From: JABDGV01 sp964577935 | Lineage (GTDB): Bacteria > Chlamydiota > Chlamydiia > Chlamydiales > FEN-1388 | Direction of reading: 5' to 3' | Length of the DNA stretch: 37,537 nucleotides | NCBI GenBank assembly: GCA_964577935.1 | Contig: CAZOAJ010000017.1 | Span: 1-37,537, forward strand | In this document: in pieces, positions 24,710-32,076 of the stretch | How positions within the stretch are numbered: position 1 is the stretch's first letter | Layout: every line of letters starts with the position of its first letter | The notes under the pieces: model-generated | The model's database searches: none | Told to the model about the DNA's origin: nothing | What the model saw: only the letters and a program-made list of their open reading frames with translations | Program-made: the position numbers and the translations under genes

Positions 24710-25807
24710 ATGGCCGGTCTTTCATGCGGATTTGTCGGATTACCCAATGTAGGTAAATCAACTCTTTTTAACGCGGTTACTTCAAGTAGAGCGCTTGCAG
24801 CAAACTATCCTTTTGCAACTATAGATCCAAACGTGGGGATTGTCGAGGTAGTTGATCCGCGTCTTGGTGTTTTAGCTAAGTTGTCAGGGACTCAAAAGAT
24901 TATCTATGCAACAACTGAGTTTGTTGATATCGCAGGTCTTGTTGAAGGAGCTTCTAAGGGCGAAGGACTTGGAAATGCTTTTTTAACCCACATTCGCGAA
25001 ACTGATGCTATTGCTCAGGTTGTGCGTTGCTTTGATTCCGGTGACGTTATCCATGTTAAAGGACGTGTTGATCCTATTGAGGATATCGAGATAATCACGC
25101 TCGAACTTGTCCTTGCTGACCTTGCTTCTTGCGATAATAGTCTTACAAGAATCGAAAAGCAGCTTAAGACAAAAAAAGATCTTCAACCTACATTTGACGC
25201 TCTCGTAAAGGTAAAACAGCATCTTGATCAAGGAAAGACGGTCCGTACTCTTGCTTTGACGACTGAAGAAAAAGAGCTGCTATCTCCATATCGCTTTCTT
25301 ACCGCGAAGCCAACGATTCTCATTTGTAATGTGTCTGAAGAAGATCTTCCGCAGATGACGAATAAGCACGTTGAGCGCGTTCAAGAATACGCTAAGGCTC
25401 ATGGGTTAACGACAATTTCATTATGCGCAAAGCTTGAAGAGGAAATTGCTCAACTTGATCCGGCAGATAGACCCGACTTTCTTGCCAGCGTAGGGCTTCA
25501 AGAGTCAGGGCTTCAAAGACTTGTGCACACCACATTCGATATGCTTGGCTTGATTACCTATTTGACTACAGGTGAAATGGAGACTCGAGCTTGGACGATC
25601 ACAAAAGGAATGACTGCTTGGGAAGCTGCAGGAAAAATCCATACTGATATCCAAAAAGGATTTGCCCGTGCAGAGGTTATTTCTTATGCAGACTTCGTCA
25701 AATATGGTGGAAGACAAGGCGCTAAGGAAGCGGGCCGCGCCCGAGCTGAAGGTCGTGACTACATTATGCAGGATGGCGATGTTGTCTTATTTCTTCATAA
25801 TGGATAG
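24710..25807 (+). CDS. ychF: Redox-regulated ATPase YchF (OLA1 family)
   Basis: This 365-residue cytosolic P-loop protein of the Obg/TRAFAC class (E. coli YchF has 363 residues) binds ATP rather than GTP and associates with ribosomes. Visible motifs are GLPNVGKST (about 9-17), the G3-like DIAGLVEGASKGEGLGNAFL, the altered G4 LICNVSEED in place of NKxD (the reason for ATP preference), and a C-terminal TGS-like domain ending VLFLHNG. The ATG at 24710, preceded by AAGGA, is preferred to an in-frame TTG at 24689. In Chlamydia ychF is adjacent to the T3SS gene cdsU; here the PPR-SET gene separates them. Confidence 0.97.
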   Translation: MAGLSCGFVGLPNVGKSTLFNAVTSSRALAANYPFATIDPNVGIVEVVDPRLGVLAKLSGTQKIIYATTEFVDIAGLVEGASKGEGLGNAFLTHIRETDAIAQVVRCFDSGDVIHVKGRVDPIEDIEIITLELVLADLASCDNSLTRIEKQLKTKKDLQPTFDALVKVKQHLDQGKTVRTLALTTEEKELLSPYRFLTAKPTILICNVSEEDLPQMTNKHVERVQEYAKAHGLTTISLCAKLEEEIAQLDPADRPDFLASVGLQESGLQRLVHTTFDMLGLITYLTTGEMETRAWTITKGMTAWEAAGKIHTDIQKGFARAEVISYADFVKYGGRQGAKEAGRARAEGRDYIMQDGDVVLFLHNG

Positions 25808-25834
25808 TCATTTTACGTCGTAAGCAGTAAAATT

Positions 25835-25868
25835 AGGGACTGTACAATTAAATCCTTGTGCGGTCCTT
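25835..25868. terminator. Hairpin terminator-like element after ychF
   Basis: AGGGACTGTACAA (25835-25847) pairs with TTGTGCGGTCCTT (25856-25868), 13 bp including three G-T pairs, with an 8-nt loop. The following sequence is only moderately T-rich. The core GGACTGT-x-CAA is shared with the terminator at 14046-14093. Confidence 0.6.
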
Positions 25869-25907
25869 AGCATTACAGTTTGTTTTAGTATTTATATTTG
25901 GTCATCG

Positions 25908-27050
25908 ATGCAACTTTTTATATCTTGTATTCCTGGAATTGAGCCGATTGTAGAAAATGAAGTGCGCCAAATTCTTGGGGATAGGGCGCGTATTTCTGAA
26001 GAGGAATCAGAGTCAAGCGGCATTCAACTTGATGTTGATTCTTTTGAAGATGTGATGAAGCTCAACCTCTACTTAAGATCTGCAAGCCGAGTTCTTCTGC
26101 ATCTCTTTGATGATCGTTGTTATATAGCTGAAGATTTATATAGAGCGTTTCGGAAACGTTCATGGACCACTTTTTTCCCTCATCTAGAAACCTTTATGAT
26201 CGATGCTCCTAAAATCGAGCATCCAGATTTTCGAAATACGCTTTATGCGGCTCAACTTGCTAAAGATGGTATTTGCGATAGCCTTAAGGAAGCAATGAGT
26301 GGTCGTCCATCTATTGATACAAAACAACCAAAGCTGCGCTTTGTTATTACGATCCAAAATAAACAGTTGTCTGTTTATTTTGATACATCCTTAGAACCTT
26401 TGCACCGGCGTGGAATCTCGGCGAGAGAGCATGAAGCACCTCTTCGAGAGACGCTTGCAGCATCTATTCTGTTGACAGTGGGTGTTCAGGCAGACGATAT
26501 CATTTGCGACCCTTGCTGCGGGACAGGAACGCTTTTAACTGAAGCGGCTATGATTCTTGCAAATATTCCCCCGGGTCTGTTTCGAAAAAATTGGGGCTTT
26601 ATGCGCCATCCTCGCTTCGATGCTAAGGCATGGGCGGCCATTCTCGAAGAATCGAAGGCTGCAATTCGGCCTTTACGTGATAAATCCCTTATCGGTATTG
26701 ATATAAGCGGGCGTTCTCTAGAGATTATGCAAGAAACTCTAAGGTTTCTTAAAATTCAAAATGCATTTGAATTAATTCGTGCTGATTTTGCCGCTGTAGA
26801 TCTCCCTCAGCTTCCTACACTCATTGTAACAAATCCCCCGTATGGTGTGCGTCTTAATGCAAATTCAGATCTGAAAGAGCTCTATGCTTCTCTGGGCGAC
26901 TTTATGAAGAGACAGAGCAAGAAGCCTGGTCGTGGAGCTATTTTCACGACAATAGACCATGTCAAAGAGGTTGGTCTTAAAACAAAACGGCGCTATTCCT
27001 TCGTGAACGGACCCCTAGATTGCAGGTTGCTTGAATTTGATCTGTTTTAG
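25908..27050 (+). CDS. THUMP-domain class I rRNA (guanine-N2)-methyltransferase, RlmL/YpsC type
   Basis: This 380-residue protein starts with a ferredoxin-like/THUMP RNA-binding region (about 1-160: QLFISCIPGIEPIVENEV). A methyltransferase domain follows with SAM motif I DDIICDPCCGTGTLL (about 197-211) and the catalytic NPPYGVRL motif that marks N2-guanine or N6-adenine methylation. The length matches the short single-methyltransferase form (COG0116) rather than the fused E. coli RlmKL. It acts on 23S rRNA or another structured RNA in the cytosol; the exact base is not readable from sequence. It follows ychF after a 100-bp gap with a hairpin, so it may have its own promoter. Confidence 0.9.
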   Translation: MQLFISCIPGIEPIVENEVRQILGDRARISEEESESSGIQLDVDSFEDVMKLNLYLRSASRVLLHLFDDRCYIAEDLYRAFRKRSWTTFFPHLETFMIDAPKIEHPDFRNTLYAAQLAKDGICDSLKEAMSGRPSIDTKQPKLRFVITIQNKQLSVYFDTSLEPLHRRGISAREHEAPLRETLAASILLTVGVQADDIICDPCCGTGTLLTEAAMILANIPPGLFRKNWGFMRHPRFDAKAWAAILEESKAAIRPLRDKSLIGIDISGRSLEIMQETLRFLKIQNAFELIRADFAAVDLPQLPTLIVTNPPYGVRLNANSDLKELYASLGDFMKRQSKKPGRGAIFTTIDHVKEVGLKTKRRYSFVNGPLDCRLLEFDLF

Positions 27051-27063
27051 ATCTAGAAGCTCT

Positions 27064-27097
27064 TAATTCATTTTGCTTGATCCACCTTGAATTATTT
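27064..27097. terminator. Weak bidirectional hairpin between converging genes
   Basis: TAATTCA (27064-27070) and TGAATTA (27088-27094) form a 7-bp stem with a 17-nt loop, followed by TTT. It lies in the 41-bp gap between the converging methyltransferase and glycosidase-like genes and overlaps the stop codon of the latter. The stem is AT-rich and so weak. Confidence 0.3.
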
Positions 27098-28159
27098 GGG
27101 AAGAATTACTATCCCATTTGAAATATCGTTTATTTCTTCAGGGTGGCTTCTCAAAGAAGTGTTAACCGCTTTGTTTTGAATCGTCAAAGTAGTTGCGAGC
27201 CCGTTATCGAGGGTTAAAGCGTCTGTGCATCCGAGCGATAGCATAAACTGCTGGAGCTCTGTTATGGTCATGTCATGGCTTTCAAGAGAAGGTGCGTTAT
27301 CTACGATCACGAAAGCCCATAGTCCATTACCTAAAGTTCCGATGGCTGCTCTTGAATATTGCTCCTCAGGTAATGACATGAGTTTTCCTGATTTTATGAG
27401 AAGAACACTTCCTTCTAGTATGTGTTGAGCGTTCTCCCATATCTGCCTCGATGATTGAGTTGAATCGATCAGGGGAGTGACATAGATGCGATAGGCACAG
27501 TCTATGTCCATCGGATAAGTAATATTTATATAGGGGTTTGTAGGTCCCAGAGAGAGTACAAATCCATTCGGTGGGATAGTTGTATCGGTTGCTTCTTCAG
27601 CGATATGAACCAATTTGCTTTGATTAATGATCAGCTCTTTTCCGCTAGGACTTGTTCTGATTGATTTGTCAAAGTGTGGTGTATATAGAACTGCGTCAGG
27701 ATCATTTCTAGCCGTATTCAATTTGCTAAAACGGATCAGAGCTTCACCAATTCGAACGTGTCCTTCAGCGAGGATCCGGTCAGTGAGTAATTGAGGATTT
27801 AACTCGGACCAGGCATATGCCTCCTTGGGTGTGTAGGGGAGTTTGAGCCATTCATTATTGATTTTGAGAATGGATGAAATTCCTCTTATTGAAGCTATAG
27901 AAGGACCAGCTTGATCAAGGCTCTCGCAGGCCGCAGATATCGGACGAATGCGTACTTGTGTGGGATCTACATGCAGAATATGAATTTTTATAGAATCAGG
28001 AGTATTTCTGAGCTCGTAAGTGACTCCATCCTGTAGCTTTTGTTCTTCAGAAATAAGAGTCGATATATGAAGAGACATAATTATAAACCACGCAGCACTA
28101 CTACGGCGTAAAATTTCAATAAGCCACGGCGTGTAGTAGGAGTAATAAATATGGTTCAT
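27092..28159 (-). CDS. Exported phosphodiester glycosidase (NAGPA)-domain-like protein
   Basis: This 355-residue protein has an N-terminal hydrophobic segment (about residues 20-35, signal peptide or anchor), then a region resembling the phosphodiester glycosidase family (NAGPA, formerly DUF2233). In that family the C-terminal hallmark is a LDGGGS/T-TM block. Here the corresponding region reads ALTLDNGLATTL (about 316-327) after LQQFMLSLGCTD, so two Gly positions of the core are changed. Enzymes of this family remove GlcNAc from phosphodiesters in the periplasm or lysosome. Catalysis may be altered. The gene is divergent from the brnQ leader and close to it, so both share the upstream gap. 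No strong ribosome binding site was found. Confidence 0.6.
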   Translation of the reverse strand: MNHIYYSYYTPWLIEILRRSSAAWFIIMSLHISTLISEEQKLQDGVTYELRNTPDSIKIHILHVDPTQVRIRPISAACESLDQAGPSIASIRGISSILKINNEWLKLPYTPKEAYAWSELNPQLLTDRILAEGHVRIGEALIRFSKLNTARNDPDAVLYTPHFDKSIRTSPSGKELIINQSKLVHIAEEATDTTIPPNGFVLSLGPTNPYINITYPMDIDCAYRIYVTPLIDSTQSSRQIWENAQHILEGSVLLIKSGKLMSLPEEQYSRAAIGTLGNGLWAFVIVDNAPSLESHDMTITELQQFMLSLGCTDALTLDNGLATTLTIQNKAVNTSLRSHPEEINDISNGIVILPK

Positions 28160-28222
28160 AAAAAAAGATTGTATGATGACATCTTTTCATGATACCATGT
28201 TCTTAATATTTAGGATTGGACA

Positions 28223-28354
28223 ATGAAAAACAGCACAGGTTTGTATATGACAGATTTGTGCGTGATAAATTTGTCCGTGGTAAATTTATCTATCTGTGTC
28301 ATTCCTTGCGTCGTCATTATTGGGCCCCCAAGCCCAAATCTATCTGTCCTGTGA
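28223..28354 (+). CDS. Leader peptide rich in branched-chain amino acids, upstream of brnQ
   Basis: This ATG-started ORF of 43 codons has AGGA at 28212-28215, seven bases before the start. Eighteen of 43 residues are Leu, Ile or Val, with 14 of 22 between residues 12 and 33, for example NLSVVNLSICVIPCVVIIG. The ending CVVIIGPPSP resembles the E. coli ilv leader pattern of hydrophobic runs followed by Pro/Gly. It lies 97 bp upstream of brnQ, a branched-chain amino acid carrier, in the same orientation, and is followed by short hairpins. This is the layout of ribosome-mediated attenuation: stalling at Leu/Ile/Val codons when these run short alters RNA folding. A clear T-run terminator is missing, so the exact mechanism is uncertain. 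It could instead be a small hydrophobic membrane peptide. Confidence 0.65.
   Translation: MKNSTGLYMTDLCVINLSVVNLSICVIPCVVIIGPPSPNLSVL
28255..28284 (+). repeat. Two tandem 15-bp repeats inside the brnQ leader ORF
   Basis: TTTGTGCGTGATAAA (28255-28269) and TTTGTCCGTGGTAAA (28270-28284) differ at two positions, and a partial third copy begins at 28285. The period is a multiple of three, so each unit encodes about five residues of the Leu/Ile/Val-rich leader peptide. This suggests the peptide was lengthened by duplication. Confidence 0.7.
28320..28337 (+). promoter_or_regulatory. Leader hairpin before brnQ
   Basis: TTGGGC (28320-28325) pairs with GCCCAA (28332-28337) with a CCCCAA loop, within the end of the leader peptide ORF. 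A further possible long-range pairing is GACAGAT (28249-28255) with ATCTGTC (28342-28348). These could be the alternative folds of an attenuator. Confidence 0.45.
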
Positions 28355-28365
28355 CTGAGGTCACA
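28350..28365. promoter_or_regulatory. Palindrome TGTGA-N6-TCACA before brnQ
   Basis: TGTGACTGAGGTCACA is a perfect 6-bp inverted repeat with a TGAG loop. As DNA it equals the E. coli CRP core site. As RNA it forms a compact hairpin that includes the leader peptide stop. TATACT at 28367-28372 just after could be a -10 element of an internal promoter. Whether it acts as DNA operator or RNA stem is open. Confidence 0.4.
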
Positions 28366-28451
28366 ATATACTTACATTATCTACGACAATAAAACGGCAA
28401 ATAGATAACTCTTTATGCCACTCTTGATTAAACAATAATTTTGTGAACTAT

Positions 28452-29633
28452 ATGAAAGAACAGAATCATTCACAGCGATCGCATTTAACCTACTTGATTT
28501 CAGTGGGGCTCGCGATGTTTTCTATGTTTTTTGGAGCAGGAAATGTCGTATTTCCTCTCTTGGTCGGTCAGCAAGCAGATGGTGCAGTCCTTTGGGCTTT
28601 TATAGGACTTCTTATTACGGCAGTCGGAGTTCCTTTTTGTGGACTTTTGGGAGTTACCCTCTTTGACGGCGAGTATCGTAACTTCTTTTCGCGCATGGGA
28701 GGAGTGACGGGTTTTTGTGTGGTAGTTGTTCTTATGGGTCTTGTTGGGCCATTAGGAGCGCTTCCGCGCTGTGTGGCTTTATCGTACGCAACTGCAAAAC
28801 ATATGATTCCGACACTTCATCTTGAGCTTTACTGTGCAGGTGCAATTTTAGTTGTTTACTATTTGACTGTACAAAAGTCTCGAGTTATAGAGATCATAGG
28901 GAATTGGCTTTCTCCTATATTGATCATCTCACTTGCGGTTATCATCGTTAAAGGGTTGCTTGACGCACCATCTGTCGAAAATCAGGTCCCTCCGACGCAA
29001 ATCGAAGCATTTAGCATGGGGCTCAGTTCCGGCTATCAAACAATGGATTTGATTGGGGCCTTTTTCTTTTGCACTGTCGTAGTCAACTCATTACGACGTA
29101 TATCGGTTAAGGGAGGCCATGTCGATAGGATCCTCTTGACTAAGAACACGATGATTGCGAGCTTAATTGGCGCGGGTCTTTTAGGACTTGTTTATTTAGG
29201 GATGAGTTTTGTTGCTGCTCGCCATACAGCTCTTTTATCGGATGTTTCTGCAGATGTTATCTTAGGAACGATAGCCCACCATATATTAGGGCCTTATGCA
29301 GGTTTTGTTACTTCAACAGCTGTTATTTTGGCGTGCTTGACAACAGCTATTGCTTTGGCGGCGGTGTTTGCAGACTTTCTTCATAATGATGTTTCAATGA
29401 AGAAAATCAGCTATAAGGGCTGTTTGACCGTGACTTGTGCGATTTCATTTTTCTTTGCGACTCTCGAGTTTTCGGGAATATTCAGAATGCTTGCACCTAT
29501 CGTTGAGGTTCTTTACCCCTCATTGATCGTACTTACGCTCTTGAATATAGCAAATAAGCTTTGGGGCGTGCGCGTTGTTAAAACGCCTGTCTTCATCATC
29601 TTTATTCTTTCGCTTATAAGCTCTTTACGATAA
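28452..29633 (+). CDS. brnQ: Branched-chain amino acid:cation symporter BrnQ (LIVCS family)
   Basis: This 393-residue integral membrane protein has about 12 hydrophobic helices and the family N-terminus LAMFSMFFGAGNVVFPLLVG (LIVCS signature). BrnQ imports Leu, Ile and Val with sodium or a proton across the inner membrane. Chlamydiae usually cannot make these amino acids and depend on the host. The in-frame ATG at 28452 is chosen over GTG at 28443; neither has a clear ribosome binding site, which would fit control from the leader. The 43-residue Leu/Ile/Val-rich ORF upstream suggests attenuation by amino acid supply. It ends before a hairpin at 29641-29669. Confidence 0.9.
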   Translation: MKEQNHSQRSHLTYLISVGLAMFSMFFGAGNVVFPLLVGQQADGAVLWAFIGLLITAVGVPFCGLLGVTLFDGEYRNFFSRMGGVTGFCVVVVLMGLVGPLGALPRCVALSYATAKHMIPTLHLELYCAGAILVVYYLTVQKSRVIEIIGNWLSPILIISLAVIIVKGLLDAPSVENQVPPTQIEAFSMGLSSGYQTMDLIGAFFFCTVVVNSLRRISVKGGHVDRILLTKNTMIASLIGAGLLGLVYLGMSFVAARHTALLSDVSADVILGTIAHHILGPYAGFVTSTAVILACLTTAIALAAVFADFLHNDVSMKKISYKGCLTVTCAISFFFATLEFSGIFRMLAPIVEVLYPSLIVLTLLNIANKLWGVRVVKTPVFIIFILSLISSLR

Positions 29634-29640
29634 GAGAAAT

Positions 29641-29669
29641 ATCCTGCGAGCATTTTCAGCTCGCAGGAT
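29641..29669. terminator. Hairpin terminator between brnQ and the phosphoketolase gene
   Basis: ATCCTGCGAGC (29641-29651) pairs perfectly with GCTCGCAGGAT (29659-29669), an 11-bp GC-rich stem with a 7-nt loop. On the minus strand it is followed by ATTTCTCTT, a moderate T-run, so it may end the minus-strand phosphoketolase transcript as well as brnQ. Confidence 0.75.
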
Positions 29670-29718
29670 TGATCATCTTAAGAGATGGTGAGTTTGTAAG
29701 AACCCATCAAAGGGATCG

Positions 29719-32076
29719 TTATCTCCATTTCCAGTTTCTGATTTCTGGCATGTCCTGACCAAATGTGTCGATGTATTGCTTATGAGCAATCAGTTTGTCT
29801 TCCATTAATTGCCTTAACACTTCACCTTTTGCACCGAGCTGGAGCCGATCAATGACGTCTTGAACCAAATGGAACCTGTCAAGATCGTTTTGAACTCGCA
29901 TATCGAAGCTTGTTGTAACCGTGCCTTCTTCTTTATATCCTCGGACATGTAGTTTGAGATTTGCTCGTCTGTATGTCAATCGATGAATGAGCCATGGATA
30001 TCCATGGAACCCAAAGATGATATGCTTGTCTTTTGTGAAAAGAGCGTCGTAGTCTGGATCGCTGAGTCCATGGGGATGTTCACTTTGAGATGTCAGCTTC
30101 ATGAGGTCAACGATGTTGACGACGCGAATGCATAGTTCGGGTAAATGTTCTCTCAGAATTGCAACTGCAGCTAGAATTTCAAGTGTGGGTGTATCACCGC
30201 AGCAGGCCATTACGACATCGGGTTCGCTCTTCGCATCACAGCTGGCCCATTGCCAGATTCCTATCCCTTTACTACAGTGGGCGATAGCTTCGTCTACAGA
30301 GAGCCATTGAGGGAGGGCATGTTTGCCCGCAACTACCACATTCACGTAATGACGACTGCGCAGGCAATGATCAATAACCGATAAAAGGCAATTGGCATCG
30401 GGTGGAAGATAGACTCGGACAATATCTGCTTTTTTATTGACGACCAAGTCAAGAAATCCTGGATCTTGGTGGGTGAAGCCATTATGGTCCTGTTGCCAGA
30501 CGTGAGATGTGAGAAGATAGTTGAGTGAGGCAATGTTTCGACGCCATGGAAGTTGAGCTGTGACTTTCAGCCATTTAGCATGCTGGTTAAACATGGAATC
30601 TACAATGTGAATAAATGCTTCGTAGCAATTAAATAAGCCATGTCTGCCTGTCAATAGATATCCTTCAAGCCATCCTTCGCATTGATGTTCACTGAGCATC
30701 GAGTCTACGACTCGCCCAAAGGGTGATAAAAATTCGTCATTTCTTTCTATCTGAGCTTCCCATTGTCGGTCAGTTGATTCAAAAACAGCATTTAGAAGGT
30801 TTGAAACGGTTTCATCAGGCCCAAAAATTCTGAAATTACTCTTGTCTTGATTGAGTCTTACGATATCTCGCAGAAACTTGCCCAGAACGAATGTGTCTCG
30901 GGCATCAACTGATCCAGGAAAGGGAATATTTACAGCATGTGGCTTAAAGTCAGGAATTTTTAACTCTTGTAATAGAATCCCGCCATTTGTATGAGGATTT
31001 GCCCCCATTCTTTGGTTGCCTTTAGGTGCAAGTTCAGCCAATTCTGGGATGAGCTTGCCATCCTCATCAAAGAGCTCTTCTGGTCTGTAGCTTCTCATCC
31101 AGTTTTCAAGCAAGTTAAGATGGTCGGGATGGTCTGCATCTATCAGAATAGGGATTTGATGAGATCGAAATGTTCCTTCATTCTGATGGCCATCCACAAC
31201 TTTTGGTCCTGTCCACCCTTTAGGGGACCTGAAGATGATCATTGGCCAACGCGGACGTTGGATATCATTTTGAGTTCGGGCGTTTTTTTGAATTTGCTGA
31301 ATTTCCTCAATAACCGTATCTAGAACCTCCGCCATAAGCTTATGCATTTCTTCAGGCTCAGTTCCTTCTACGAAATAGGGAGTCCAGCCGCAGCCTAGAA
31401 AGAATTGCTTCAACTCTTCATGTTCTATACGTGCTAAAATAGTCGGATTGCTGATCTTGTAGCCATTGAGATGAAGTATGGGAAGCACGGCTCCATCACT
31501 GATTGGATTCAGAAACTTATTGGAATGCCATGCAGTTGCTAAGGGGCCTGTTTCTGCTTCTCCATCTCCAACGATACAGGCAACAATTAGGTTTGGATTA
31601 TCAAATACAGCTCCAAAGGCATGACTGAGAGAGTATCCAAGTTCGCCGCCTTCATGAATTGAACCTGGAGTCGTTGGTCCAACATGGCTTGAGATCCCTC
31701 CGGGAAATGAGAATTGTTTAAAGAGCTTTTTGAGTCCAGCTTCATCTTGAGTAACTTCTGGATAGACTTCTGTGTAGGATCCTTCTAGATAGGTGTTTGC
31801 GACGAGTGCTGGCCCTCCATGTCCTGGCCCGGCTATGTAGAACATGTTAAGGTCATATTTATTGATGACGCGATTCAAGTGTACATAAATAAAGTTTTGG
31901 CCAGGTGTTGTTCCCCAATGTCCAACCAATATGGGCTTTACATCAGATAATTTGAGAGGCTCTCTGAGAAGTGGGTTATCATAGAGGTAGATCTGACCTA
32001 CCGAAAGATAGTTTGCGGCACGAAAATAGGCATCCATCTTATGAAGGAGTTCTGAAGAAGTTTCTTTTGTTTTCAA
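29719..32076 (-). CDS. xfp: Phosphoketolase (xylulose-5-P/fructose-6-P)
   Basis: This 785-residue thiamine diphosphate enzyme splits xylulose 5-phosphate or fructose 6-phosphate with phosphate to acetyl phosphate plus a shorter sugar phosphate. Family motifs are GHWGTTPGQNFIYVHLNR, GPGHGGPA, EGGELGYSLSHAFGA and the ThDP-binding GDGEAETGPLAT. The length is typical. The start is probably TTG at 32076, overlapping the stop of ackA (TTGA) and preceded by GGGAGA; the next ATG would remove the residues before MDAYFRAANYLSVGQ. It is translationally coupled to acetate kinase, so acetyl phosphate becomes acetate plus ATP. Phosphoketolase is unusual in chlamydiae, and horizontal gain is plausible. Confidence 0.96.
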   Translation of the reverse strand: MKTKETSSELLHKMDAYFRAANYLSVGQIYLYDNPLLREPLKLSDVKPILVGHWGTTPGQNFIYVHLNRVINKYDLNMFYIAGPGHGGPALVANTYLEGSYTEVYPEVTQDEAGLKKLFKQFSFPGGISSHVGPTTPGSIHEGGELGYSLSHAFGAVFDNPNLIVACIVGDGEAETGPLATAWHSNKFLNPISDGAVLPILHLNGYKISNPTILARIEHEELKQFFLGCGWTPYFVEGTEPEEMHKLMAEVLDTVIEEIQQIQKNARTQNDIQRPRWPMIIFRSPKGWTGPKVVDGHQNEGTFRSHQIPILIDADHPDHLNLLENWMRSYRPEELFDEDGKLIPELAELAPKGNQRMGANPHTNGGILLQELKIPDFKPHAVNIPFPGSVDARDTFVLGKFLRDIVRLNQDKSNFRIFGPDETVSNLLNAVFESTDRQWEAQIERNDEFLSPFGRVVDSMLSEHQCEGWLEGYLLTGRHGLFNCYEAFIHIVDSMFNQHAKWLKVTAQLPWRRNIASLNYLLTSHVWQQDHNGFTHQDPGFLDLVVNKKADIVRVYLPPDANCLLSVIDHCLRSRHYVNVVVAGKHALPQWLSVDEAIAHCSKGIGIWQWASCDAKSEPDVVMACCGDTPTLEILAAVAILREHLPELCIRVVNIVDLMKLTSQSEHPHGLSDPDYDALFTKDKHIIFGFHGYPWLIHRLTYRRANLKLHVRGYKEEGTVTTSFDMRVQNDLDRFHLVQDVIDRLQLGAKGEVLRQLMEDKLIAHKQYIDTFGQDMPEIRNWKWR

